NCBI GenBank assembly: GCA_964553795.1
Contig: CAZKMR010000007.1
Location: 1-64,000 of the forward strand
Direction: 5' to 3'
From: JADLHS01 sp964553795
GTDB lineage: Bacteria > Verrucomicrobiota > Verrucomicrobiia > Limisphaerales > JADLHS01
DNA: 64,000 nucleotides
Below the pieces are notes generated by a model. It had not been told where the DNA came from, did no database searches, and saw only the letters and a program-made list of their open reading frames with translations. Shown one piece after another: positions 47,119 to 56,934 of this stretch (position 1 is its first letter; the number at the start of each line of letters is the position of its first letter). The position numbers and the translations under genes are program-made.

Positions 47119-50100
47119 ATGTTCTGGCTCAAAATCAAAATGACGGCGCCGACTTCCTGGCATCTCGCCATGCTCGTGCTTACGACCATGCTGTTCGGCA
47201 CCAGCCTCTCGCTCGCGACACCACCCGATTGGCAGAATCCGCAATTGACCGGGCGCAACAATCTGCCCCCGCACGCGACGATGGTGATATTCCCGGATGT
47301 CCGGAGTGCGCGGCGGCTCGATGTCGTGGACAACGCGGCCCGCGCGAAGTCGCCGTTCTACCAGTCGCTCAATGGAAATTGGAAATATCATTACGCCTCG
47401 AATCATCTCGCGCGCGTCCCGAATTTCTGGTTGCCGACCTTCGATGATTCGCGTTGGGACACCATTCCCGTGCCTGCCAATGTCGAGATGCACGGTCACG
47501 GCATTCCCATCTACGTGAACATCAAATATCCCTGGGCCTGGAACACCGCGCCCCAGCCGCCGGTCGTGCCGGAAGACGATCCCAATAATACCGTCAACGC
47601 GTATCGCCGCACTTTCACCGTGCCCAAGGCCTGGCAAGCCCGCCGGGTGTTGCTCACCTTCGACGGCGTCAACTCCATGTTCTCCGTCTGGATCAATGGC
47701 CGGGAAGTCGGCTTGGGCAAGGACTCGCGCACGCCGGTTGAATTCGACATCACTGAATATCTGCAACCCGGAGAAAATCTGCTGGCCGTCGAAAACTTCC
47801 GCTGGTGCGATGCCTCCTATCTCGAAGATCAGGATTTCTGGCGCTTGAGCGGCATTTTCCGCGACGTTTATCTGTGGTCGCCGCCCGACGTGCATGTGCG
47901 TGATTATGAAATCAAAACCGATTTGGACGCTGCCTATCAGAACGCCGAATTGAAAGTGAATGTCACGGTTGAAAACAAAACCGCCAGTTCGGTCCGCGCC
48001 CGCATCGAAGCCATCTTGTTGAATCCTGAGGGCGACGTCGTTGCTGCGCCAAGCGTGGATGCGCCCGTTCCCGCCGCCGCCGAATCCCAGGCCGCTATCG
48101 CCGTCGCGCTGACCAACCCGCTGAAATGGACCGCGGAAACGCCCAACCTTTACAAACTGTTGCTGACGCTGCGCGATGCCGCCGGAAAAACCCTCGAAGT
48201 CATTCCGGTCAACGTTGGTTTTCGCGCAGTCGAAATCAAAAACGGCCAACTGCTGGTCAACGGTCAGGCCATCCTGATGAAAGGCGTCAATCGGCACGAA
48301 CACGATCCCGACCTTGGCCAGGTCGTCACCCGCGAGCGGATGATTCAGGACATCCAAGTGATGAAACAACACAACATCAACACCGTCCGCGCGGCGCATT
48401 ATCCGAATGTACCCGCCTGGTATGATTTGTGTGATCAATACGGGCTCTACGTCATTGACGAAGCCAACATCGAAAGTCACGGCATGGGTTACGGTGCGGA
48501 AACTCTCGCCCGACCTCCGGAATGGCGCGCCGCGCATTTGGACCGCACCGTGCGCATGGTGGAACGGGACAAAAATCATCCCTCCATCATCGTCTGGTCA
48601 CTGGGCAATGAAGCCGGTCACGGTCCGAATTTTGAAGCCACGTCCGCTTGGGTGCGGCAACGCGATCCCAGCCGTCCCGTGCAATACGAACAGGCCGGGG
48701 AACGCCCCTACACCGACATCGTCTGCCCGATGTACGCCAAACCCAGGGAACTTGAGAATTACGCCTCGCGCCCCCAAACCCGGCCCTACATTCTGTGCGA
48801 ATACTCCCACGCCATGGGCAACAGTTGCGGCAACTTGTGGGAATACTGGAATCTCATTTACGCGGAACCGCATCTCCAGGGCGGTTGCATCTGGGATTGG
48901 GTGGACCAGGGATTACGCCAGCCGCAAAACCGGCCCAATGCCGATCGCTTCTGGCCGGCCAACAAGAAGGACGCGACCTTCTGGGCTTACGGCGGCGATT
49001 TTGGTCCGAGCGACGTACCGAGCGACGACAACTTTTGCTGCAACGGCCTCGTGACTCCGGATCGCGAACCGCATCCCACCTTGCTTCAGGTCAAACACGT
49101 TTATCAGTACGTGCATTGTCGCCCCGTGGATTTGGCGGCCCGCCAGATCGAAGTTAAAAACTGGTACGATTTTGTGAATCTCAAGGACGTTGCCACCTTG
49201 CACTGGCAACTGACCGGCAATGGCAAGCGCCTGCAATCAGGCCGCCTGGCCGCGCCGGATCTCGCGCCACACGCCACTCAGGTTATCACCATTCCCGTGA
49301 AACCATTCACCCCGGCGCCGGGCGTCGAGTATCAACTCGCAGTCCGTTTCGAATCGAAAGCCAAAACGCCGTGGGCGCCGCGCGGGCATGAACTGGCGTG
49401 GGATCAATTCACACTTCCAGACCGTGCCCCTGCCCTCATCGTTGCCGCCGCGTCCCGGCCAAAACTTACCGTCACGCGAACAGCTACCGACGCAACCATC
49501 ACTGGTAAGGATTTCGTGATGAAGTTTAATAAGCAAAACGGCGCGCTCTCATCCTGGAAATTCCAAGACACAGAATTGCTGGCGCAACCCCTGCGACCGG
49601 ATTTCTGGCGCGCGCCCAACGATAACGAACGCGGCCGAAACATGGCCGTGAATCATCTCGAACTGGAACGCGGTTCCGGGCGGGAATACTCGCGCCGCCG
49701 CCCGTTGCAACCCCAGGGCATTTGGCGTTACGCGCATACGGATGCGGCTGTCGAATCATTCGAAGTTCGCTCCGAGTCCGAACATGCCGCCACCGTGGTG
49801 ACGACACTCCGGCTTCCGACCGTGCAAGCTCGTTGGCGGGCTACCTACACCGTGTTCGGCGACGGCGAAACCGATGTCACCGTGGATTTCCTCCCGGAAA
49901 ACACAGACTTGCCACCGCTCCCGCGTCTCGGCCTGCAACTCGCTTTGCATTCCGACCTGGACCGCATCACCTGGTTCGGTCCCGGCCCGCAGGAAACGTA
50001 TTGCGACCGCAAGGACGCGCTCGTCGGATTATATTCCGGCGCGATTGCCGACCAGTTTTATTGGCACTACTCCGAACCCGGCGACAGCGGCAACAAAGTG

Positions 50101-50430
50101 GACGTCCGCTGGGCAGCCCTGACCAATCGCAAAGGCCGGGGTCTGCTGGCAATCGGCTCACCGTTACTCAGTGTCAACGCCCTGCCCTACACCGCCGAGG
50201 ATTTGCAAAACGCCAAGCATCCGCATGAATTAACCAAGCGCGACTATTCCGTCGTGAATCTCGACTGGAAATCCCAGGGCGTAGGCGGCGATGACAGTTG
50301 GGGCGCCTGGCCGCACGAGGAATATTTGATTCCGTGCGAACCACAGAGTTACCGCATTAGAATTCATCCGATTGCCAATCTGCGTCAGGCCAGCCAACTC
50401 GCCGGGCGCGCCGCCACGCCATTACCCTGA
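47119..50430 (+). CDS. GH2 beta-galactosidase
   Basis: The 1103-residue secreted enzyme has an N-terminal signal peptide (LAMLVLTTMLFGTSLSLA) and the LacZ domain order: sugar-binding domain (YRRTFTVPKAW, DGVNSMFSVWINGREVG), two Ig-like domains, the TIM barrel and a C-terminal beta domain. The acid/base is Glu498 in SLGNEAGHG and the nucleophile Glu561 in LCEYSHAMGNS. The TIM barrel motif GVNRHEHDPDLG is also clear. It cleaves beta-galactosides or related hexosides. Adjacent GH78 and GH88/105 genes and the nearby sulfatases suggest a shared polysaccharide. Confidence 0.93.
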   Translation: MFWLKIKMTAPTSWHLAMLVLTTMLFGTSLSLATPPDWQNPQLTGRNNLPPHATMVIFPDVRSARRLDVVDNAARAKSPFYQSLNGNWKYHYASNHLARVPNFWLPTFDDSRWDTIPVPANVEMHGHGIPIYVNIKYPWAWNTAPQPPVVPEDDPNNTVNAYRRTFTVPKAWQARRVLLTFDGVNSMFSVWINGREVGLGKDSRTPVEFDITEYLQPGENLLAVENFRWCDASYLEDQDFWRLSGIFRDVYLWSPPDVHVRDYEIKTDLDAAYQNAELKVNVTVENKTASSVRARIEAILLNPEGDVVAAPSVDAPVPAAAESQAAIAVALTNPLKWTAETPNLYKLLLTLRDAAGKTLEVIPVNVGFRAVEIKNGQLLVNGQAILMKGVNRHEHDPDLGQVVTRERMIQDIQVMKQHNINTVRAAHYPNVPAWYDLCDQYGLYVIDEANIESHGMGYGAETLARPPEWRAAHLDRTVRMVERDKNHPSIIVWSLGNEAGHGPNFEATSAWVRQRDPSRPVQYEQAGERPYTDIVCPMYAKPRELENYASRPQTRPYILCEYSHAMGNSCGNLWEYWNLIYAEPHLQGGCIWDWVDQGLRQPQNRPNADRFWPANKKDATFWAYGGDFGPSDVPSDDNFCCNGLVTPDREPHPTLLQVKHVYQYVHCRPVDLAARQIEVKNWYDFVNLKDVATLHWQLTGNGKRLQSGRLAAPDLAPHATQVITIPVKPFTPAPGVEYQLAVRFESKAKTPWAPRGHELAWDQFTLPDRAPALIVAAASRPKLTVTRTATDATITGKDFVMKFNKQNGALSSWKFQDTELLAQPLRPDFWRAPNDNERGRNMAVNHLELERGSGREYSRRRPLQPQGIWRYAHTDAAVESFEVRSESEHAATVVTTLRLPTVQARWRATYTVFGDGETDVTVDFLPENTDLPPLPRLGLQLALHSDLDRITWFGPGPQETYCDRKDALVGLYSGAIADQFYWHYSEPGDSGNKVDVRWAALTNRKGRGLLAIGSPLLSVNALPYTAEDLQNAKHPHELTKRDYSVVNLDWKSQGVGGDDSWGAWPHEEYLIPCEPQSYRIRIHPIANLRQASQLAGRAATPLP

Positions 50431-50449
50431 ACGCGCTGTAACTCCGAGT

Positions 50450-53400
50450 TCAAGCGGTTTGCCGCCCGGTGCGCTGGGCCCAACCCAATAGCGCAAACAG
50501 GAAAGCCGCCGCGCCGAGAATCAGCACGCGCGTCCAGCCCGAAGTCTGCGGTTGTGTCTCCGCTTGCAACGCGATGCGCAAGTCCGCCTGCCGATCCACC
50601 GCCACCGAACGTTGGAAGGTCAGCACGCGCCCCTGCTGCGGAATGTTCGCGCGAATCGCCGCCGCTGGAATCACTGCGGCGTCCTGTTGTTGAATCAACT
50701 TTTCCGCCAAGCGCATCGTGGCCGCGTTATCATCCGCCGTATTGCTGGCGATGATTTCCTTCGCGTCCTGTTGCGTGTAATTCAAATCCTTGCCGTCGCG
50801 CAAATCGCGCCACCGCATTCCCAATGCCGCCGGATCACCCGCCGTCGCCGCCTGCCGCACGTTCAATCCCACCAATGCCTGTTGCAGTTTCAGATTGTGC
50901 AACTGCACCCGGGCGTCTTCGTTGAACGCATTGTCATGCGTGCTGAGTCCGTAGGCGGACTGAAACGCCCGCCGGGCTTGCTGCGGATTGCCCTGTTCCA
51001 ACGCCTGATTGCCAAACGCCAGCATCTGCTCGGCCGCCTCGGTCTTCTGCCGTTGCCACGAGGCCTCACCCCGCAGATAACTTTGGAGATCGAGCGTGCT
51101 TTCCGTGGGCACGACGCGTTGCTCGGCCATTTGCAATGTGCCGCTCCAATCGCTCACGCGCCATTTCTCATCGAGATGAACGCGCCACGAAATATTCTCC
51201 AATGGCAAATCAAACTTCGGCGCGAGCAATTCCAAATCGAGCGCGCCCGCTTCGCGTTTTCCCACTTCGCTGCTGAAAAAAATCTCCAGCGTCACCGGTT
51301 TGCCGTCGCGCGATTGCTGTTCGAGCGGAATCAGAATCGCGTCGCCCTCGCGCCACGGCCAGACCCCGTTCTGATTCACAAACGCGAACCAATACCGCGC
51401 GTCCCTGGGCAACGTGACGTGCAGCAATCGTTTATCCCCGGGAAACAGCTCCAGCCGTGCCTGTGTGAGCATCGCGCCCGCATCCGAGATGACCGATGTG
51501 AACGTGACGTTCTGCACGCGCGCCGGCAGCAGTTTCACGGCTTCATGCCGTTCGAGTCGCAGCGGCAATTCAAATCCCGGCTCGATCAAGCGGAAGGCAA
51601 AGTTCGCCGCCGTCGGCGGCAGATTTTGTTGTAACGCTCGCGGAATGCTTTGCCATTCGGTCGGCTGCAGCGCCGGCGTTGCGTCCACGCCCAACTGCAC
51701 TCGCCCGCCGGATTCGATCGTTACGAAGCCACGTTGCAAATTCACATCCGCCGCCCGCACGCCGCGCAGCGTTGCCGTCGGCGCGGCTTCCGTCAGGAGC
51801 ACCTGGTAATTCACCTGCAACCGATACGCTCCAATCACCCGCCGCTCCAGTTTCACTTCCCACAATTGTAATCCGTTCGTAACCGGCTCGGACGTGCGGA
51901 GAAAATCGGCCATCAGTTCGCCGCTGAATCGCACGCCATCGGCATTCTCCGGCAACCAGACGCGCAACGATTTCAAACCCGTGTTCTCAATTTGATAGTG
52001 CAGATTCGCCGCCACTTTGAGCTGCGCTTCATTCACCGTGGCGTGTTGCAGGCTCGTCACCTGAATCCACGGGTCCACCTGCTCAATGTCGAGGGCGAGT
52101 TGCCACGGCGACTGCAACACCCGAAACGCCAGCACACCCTTCTGCCGGATGCCCGACCGTTGCGGATCGAGCTGCGACAATCCCTCCACTGTCGCCGCCT
52201 GCAATTGCATCCCCTGCTCCGGCACGACGACCAGCGTGCCCTGTTGTTTGCCGGCTTCGCGCAGCACAATTTGCGGTACCACCCACGGACCATTGTCGCG
52301 CGATGCTTTCACGCCCGGCCCCGCGAGGCTGATGGCAAATTGCTGGCGCCCTTCGGTTTTGCCTTTCAAATTCAAGGTGATGACGCGACCAGTCTCGCCG
52401 CGCGATTCGGTCCAGTGACTCAACGCCGCACCACTAATCGATTCCACGTCAAACCCCGCCGGCATCACGAAGCTCAATTTGAAGATTCCCGCGCGGCTGA
52501 TGTCCACGGTCGGATTGGCTGCCAGCACCGTGCGATCTTCACCCAACGACAAAGTAATCTGGCTTTCCACCCGCACGTCCGGCTCCACCGAAGACGCTTT
52601 CAATTCCACCGTCGCCTGCGCGTCCGAATACCGAAACGCCCGCCGTACCGTCAGCCCCGCAATCTGCGTTGCCAGCGGCTTCATAACTTCGCCGGAAAAG
52701 TCTTCGAGGTTGATCGGCGTAAAACCCGTGACTTCAACTGCGTCCAGTTGCACTTCGTTGCCGGTCGCCAGGCCCAGCATGCCGATTTGATTCGCGGCAT
52801 TCTCCACCGTCAACAAGCCGACCGATTGCTCAAAGGGCAGCGTGCCCGTAGCCACTTGCGAACGCACCAGCAGGGTGAATGGTCGCGATTGCGGGCGGCT
52901 CAATGTCACGCGCAACTTCCGCGCGTCCGGGTCGAATCGCCACACCGAAACCATTGCCTCCGCTCCGGCGTCGCTGACCACATCGGTCACCGTGGCCCCG
53001 CGCGGCACAGAGAAGATTAATTCTCCCAATTCACCTTGCGCCGGACGGATGGATACTCGATGTGCACCTTCAATCACTCCCGCCGCCGGAACGTAGAGTT
53101 GCGAAATCTCCGCGTAGAAAACCGCCGCCTCGCGCTTCACGTCGCGACTGCGCGGTTTCCAGCCCACCCACGCGTGATCCACCGGTGCGAGCACGAGCGT
53201 TGCGACGGTGTTGCTGCTGGCGAACTCGCGTTGCACCGACACCGCCTGCGGCGACAGCACGTCCACATCCAAACCCGCGACCGCAAGTTCGAGCCGGTTG
53301 ACCAATCCACAAACCGATGGCAACGGAAACCCGCTCTCACTGTCGCGCTTCGTCACCTGCATCTGATAACGCACTTCAATGTCAAAAACCCCCGCGTGCT

Positions 53401-56400
53401 CCGCGACCAGTTGGTGCTGAAATTTCTCCGCGACCTTAATTTGTTCAATTTTCAGTGCGTTTCTCGGATAGGTAATGCCCGTCAGCACTGCTGGTTCAAC
53501 CAGCACGGGCAACACCGCACCTTTGCGCGCCTGCCAACGAATCTTGGCCGTCGCAAAAGCGAATTCTTCTTCCACGCGAATCTGCTGACTCACTTGTTCG
53601 ACCGAAGTCTGGCCTGAACTGCGCCCGGACTGAGTCGTACCACAACCCGCTCCCAACCAGATCAACGACCCGATGAGCACCGCGGCAATCGCTGGCGAAC
53701 CGCGGCCTTCGGATTCAACGGGGCGCCGGGGCATCGCCCACAAACGCCGCAGCGCCGGAATCAACACTTGCACGAGTAGGAACGTTCCGACCACCAGGAG
53801 AAACCAATTCGCACCGTTCGCCGTCCGCAATGCTGCCCATGCCAGCAGCAACCAGCCCAGCGGCATCGCCACGAACTTTGTCGCGGCATCCGACCGTAGC
53901 CAGCCGTAAATCCAAACAGCAAAACCCAATACCACCAGCAATCCCGCGCCACGCCAACCGATTACCGAAACGGATTCCGCCCGGTTCTCCACTTCCACTT
54001 CGAGCGCCGTTCCGGCTTGCTGCACCGGCGTGAGAATCGTGACTTCCTCCGGCGGATAACCGCGATACGCACTGGCCCGATCAGCCAATCGCGCTCCGAA
54101 AACGAGCGCCAGCCCCAACGCCGCCAAACCGCACGCTGTCCCTAGCGTGTGGCGAAGACTGAACTTGTAAACACCTTGTCCCGCCGCCCAACGCCAGGCG
54201 ACTAATGCGATCACCACCAGCCCCACAATTATCACCGCCATGGTCATGTGCCGGCGCTCCGCGAACAGGCGCGTCAGTTGCGCAAAGCCGGACACATCCA
54301 ACGTGCCGCCAACCGGAGGCAGCGAACCTTTCACAAAGCGCAATTGTTGTCCCGCGTCCGGTTCGAGTCTCCATTCCGCCAGCATCACCGGCGCGGCCAC
54401 CACCGGCGCAGCGACCGTGACGCGTGATGCGCCCGCCGCCGATTTCGAGGCCAGCTTGAGTTCTAGTTTCAAGATCGCGTTCGGATCGGCCCGCTGGGGC
54501 AGCGGAATCAGATTCGTGTTCTGGTCTTTCACCGGCACCACCGGCGCACCATCCACAATCGCGGACCAAAGCTCCACTCCGGCGGGCAGCGCGAGCCGGA
54601 AATTCGGATTACCCCGGTTCTTTACGAAATAAGTCACATCGCTCAATACCTGACCCTCCTTGGAAATTCGCGTCACGAGCACCGCCCGATCCACCACTTG
54701 ATCCAGCGATTTGCCCTGCTCCAATGGGCTAAGCGCCAGTCGCAGATTGAACGGACGCGCTGTGTAGCGATAGGCCGCGAGAATCGGGGCATCAAAAAAC
54801 AACCGATACTCTGCCGGCACTTCGCCGGGCTCCAGCGCGAGCAACCCCGGCGACAAATCCACCGGCTTCACTTGAAACTGATACGCGCTGATAACAAGGG
54901 TATGACCGGATTCAGATTGCGCATCGCTGGGCCGCGCGCCGGTGAACGCCAACGTTTCACCCTGCGATTTGAACGGGCGTTCGTACGTCGCCAGCAACGT
55001 GTAGGCGCCCGCGACCGGCGAATGCAATTGCACCAGGAATCCATTCGTCGTCCGCTGCCAATTACGCACATCTTTCCCGGTGAACTCCACGTTGCCGTAT
55101 TCGTCCGAGAGTTCGACGCGGAACACCGCTGTGGGCGCGCCGGAAATCACATAGTTCATCACGCTGCTGCCGTAAGCCACGCCTTCGCCGATGGAAAACA
55201 GATGAAACACATCCGCCTGCACCGTTTGCGGCAATCGCTCCACTAACATTGTCGCCAACCAGCCGGGTTCGCTCAGCCGGAACGCGGCTTGCAGATTGTT
55301 CACCTTGCGCGGAAAAAATGCCGTGGCGATCTCGGTCAAACCCGATGTGCGCTCGGGCGCAAGCCGAAAGCCTGCGTCGGCGGAAATTCCCACGTTGCCG
55401 CGAACGGACTTCGCTCGCGCCACTTCGAGGCGCGGCAAAACCCAACTCGGTTCCCCCAGCGCTTTGTTCCGTTCGAGTCGCAAGGAAATCACCTGCCGCC
55501 CGGAAACCGGTTGGCCATAAACCAGCCGCAACTCGGCTGTGGCTTCCGCATCCGCCTCGCGCAGAAAATAATCATTCATGCCGGGCACATTAAGCCGCGC
55601 CACGGCGTAGCCCTTGGGCACGCGCAACAGCAATTCGCGCAACGGTGCTTCGCGCACGTCGAGTTCGATTTCCGCCTCGATCACCAGTTCACTTTGACCC
55701 AGATGATAAAGCAGCACTTCGGAAACGGTGAGTTCCGGCTGAATTTGACCCGCCTGCACGCGCAATGCGTAGTCCGCGCTGGAAAACCGATACGCAAAGC
55801 GTTGGCTGCCGGTCAGACGCAATACGGCGCGACTCGCCTCCGGCTCCGGAAATTGCTCGGGCGAAATCTGCGAGAGCCCGCTGGCTTGCGCGATTTCCAG
55901 TCGCACCGCGCCTTCATTCACAACACGAACGTAGCCGGCGAACCGCGTCACGCCCTCAGGTTGCAACCGCATCGCTTCTGTCGTTTGCGGGAACGCGCCC
56001 AGCGGCGTTTGCAGATGGACTTGCAGAGCGAACGTCTCTTTCTGCGGCTGATTCAATTGCACTACCAACCGCCGGTCTATCGAATCCGCCATCGGCTCGA
56101 CGCGCCAGGCCAACACCTGCTCGCCTGCCACACGCGTCACTTCACCCGCGCCGCGCAAGACCAGTGTGACGCGATTCAACTCGCCTTGCATCACTTTGAA
56201 ATCCAGCAACGCCGCCTGCCGCATCAGCCCCGGACTAATGCTGATTTGGGACAGCATTTCCGCCGCGAAGAACAGTTTTCCCTCTTCAGCGCGACGCGCC
56301 TCTTTCCAGGCCAGCTTCACCACGCCGTCCGCCGGCAGATAACTCAAGAACTCGCTGCCCTTTCGTTCCGGTCGCGCGGCGCCCGCAAATTCAAACTCCG

Positions 56401-56836
56401 TTTCCGCCACCAACCCTTGCAATGTGATCGGTTGCACCGCGCTGGGGGCGACACGAAAATCAATCGAACTCCAATTGCCCGTCTGTTTCACGGCGGCGGC
56501 GAACTTCAAGGTGATGGGAAATTTCCCGGCCCGCTCGAAGGCCGCCACGTAGCGTCCCTGTTCCGCCCGCAATTGCCAGTGCGAATGTTCCCCAAGCTCC
56601 GTGAGCGCCACCGCGCCCGCGAGGAGTTCCAACCCGCCACCGCTTGCGTCGGTTACTACCGCTGTGGCGCTCAACGTAAAGGAAGCGTGATCAGGTTTAA
56701 GATCGCCGATGAGCTGGCAATCTTGCAGCGTGACGCGCGGCGGTGGGTTGGTTGGCAGCACCGACTCCGCTGTGAGAGTTGAACCGATTGATATCCACAC
56801 CAGTGCGATAATGGCGCGCTTGAAAAGTGCTTTCAT
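50450..56836 (-). CDS. Giant two-part envelope protein with central TM block
   Basis: The 2128-residue protein starts at ATG 56836, preceded by AAGGA at suitable spacing. It has an N-terminal signal (FKRAIIALVWISIGSTLTA), an exported beta-rich half (about 20-855), a hydrophobic block of five to six TMs (about 860-1070), a second beta-rich half, coiled/TPR-like helices near 1960-2080 and a final TM. At about residue 1065 the sequence IWLGAGCGTTQSG looks like a lipobox, so the gene may be a fusion of a membrane protein and a lipoprotein. No enzyme motif was found. The gene follows the vWA-Wzz gene by 98 bp and belongs to the ECF sigma operon. A cell-surface assembly or stress-sensing role is only inferred. 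Confidence 0.75.
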   Translation of the reverse strand: MKALFKRAIIALVWISIGSTLTAESVLPTNPPPRVTLQDCQLIGDLKPDHASFTLSATAVVTDASGGGLELLAGAVALTELGEHSHWQLRAEQGRYVAAFERAGKFPITLKFAAAVKQTGNWSSIDFRVAPSAVQPITLQGLVAETEFEFAGAARPERKGSEFLSYLPADGVVKLAWKEARRAEEGKLFFAAEMLSQISISPGLMRQAALLDFKVMQGELNRVTLVLRGAGEVTRVAGEQVLAWRVEPMADSIDRRLVVQLNQPQKETFALQVHLQTPLGAFPQTTEAMRLQPEGVTRFAGYVRVVNEGAVRLEIAQASGLSQISPEQFPEPEASRAVLRLTGSQRFAYRFSSADYALRVQAGQIQPELTVSEVLLYHLGQSELVIEAEIELDVREAPLRELLLRVPKGYAVARLNVPGMNDYFLREADAEATAELRLVYGQPVSGRQVISLRLERNKALGEPSWVLPRLEVARAKSVRGNVGISADAGFRLAPERTSGLTEIATAFFPRKVNNLQAAFRLSEPGWLATMLVERLPQTVQADVFHLFSIGEGVAYGSSVMNYVISGAPTAVFRVELSDEYGNVEFTGKDVRNWQRTTNGFLVQLHSPVAGAYTLLATYERPFKSQGETLAFTGARPSDAQSESGHTLVISAYQFQVKPVDLSPGLLALEPGEVPAEYRLFFDAPILAAYRYTARPFNLRLALSPLEQGKSLDQVVDRAVLVTRISKEGQVLSDVTYFVKNRGNPNFRLALPAGVELWSAIVDGAPVVPVKDQNTNLIPLPQRADPNAILKLELKLASKSAAGASRVTVAAPVVAAPVMLAEWRLEPDAGQQLRFVKGSLPPVGGTLDVSGFAQLTRLFAERRHMTMAVIIVGLVVIALVAWRWAAGQGVYKFSLRHTLGTACGLAALGLALVFGARLADRASAYRGYPPEEVTILTPVQQAGTALEVEVENRAESVSVIGWRGAGLLVVLGFAVWIYGWLRSDAATKFVAMPLGWLLLAWAALRTANGANWFLLVVGTFLLVQVLIPALRRLWAMPRRPVESEGRGSPAIAAVLIGSLIWLGAGCGTTQSGRSSGQTSVEQVSQQIRVEEEFAFATAKIRWQARKGAVLPVLVEPAVLTGITYPRNALKIEQIKVAEKFQHQLVAEHAGVFDIEVRYQMQVTKRDSESGFPLPSVCGLVNRLELAVAGLDVDVLSPQAVSVQREFASSNTVATLVLAPVDHAWVGWKPRSRDVKREAAVFYAEISQLYVPAAGVIEGAHRVSIRPAQGELGELIFSVPRGATVTDVVSDAGAEAMVSVWRFDPDARKLRVTLSRPQSRPFTLLVRSQVATGTLPFEQSVGLLTVENAANQIGMLGLATGNEVQLDAVEVTGFTPINLEDFSGEVMKPLATQIAGLTVRRAFRYSDAQATVELKASSVEPDVRVESQITLSLGEDRTVLAANPTVDISRAGIFKLSFVMPAGFDVESISGAALSHWTESRGETGRVITLNLKGKTEGRQQFAISLAGPGVKASRDNGPWVVPQIVLREAGKQQGTLVVVPEQGMQLQAATVEGLSQLDPQRSGIRQKGVLAFRVLQSPWQLALDIEQVDPWIQVTSLQHATVNEAQLKVAANLHYQIENTGLKSLRVWLPENADGVRFSGELMADFLRTSEPVTNGLQLWEVKLERRVIGAYRLQVNYQVLLTEAAPTATLRGVRAADVNLQRGFVTIESGGRVQLGVDATPALQPTEWQSIPRALQQNLPPTAANFAFRLIEPGFELPLRLERHEAVKLLPARVQNVTFTSVISDAGAMLTQARLELFPGDKRLLHVTLPRDARYWFAFVNQNGVWPWREGDAILIPLEQQSRDGKPVTLEIFFSSEVGKREAGALDLELLAPKFDLPLENISWRVHLDEKWRVSDWSGTLQMAEQRVVPTESTLDLQSYLRGEASWQRQKTEAAEQMLAFGNQALEQGNPQQARRAFQSAYGLSTHDNAFNEDARVQLHNLKLQQALVGLNVRQAATAGDPAALGMRWRDLRDGKDLNYTQQDAKEIIASNTADDNAATMRLAEKLIQQQDAAVIPAAAIRANIPQQGRVLTFQRSVAVDRQADLRIALQAETQPQTSGWTRVLILGAAAFLFALLGWAQRTGRQTA

Positions 56837-56934
56837 GAAGTTTCCTTTGCGATGCTGTGCTTCCGTAATCAATGTGACCGACCGGCAATGTCCTTTGCCG
56901 TTCCCGACCATGCGTGGCCCGACCCTTTGCTATT

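Noticed and set aside
47101..48579. 492-residue minus-strand ORF
   Set aside because: It lies antisense to the GH2 gene, whose catalytic motifs are intact.
55289..56782. 497-residue plus-strand ORF
   Set aside because: It is a shadow of the giant protein gene, with no start signal and an Arg/His/Gln-rich composition.
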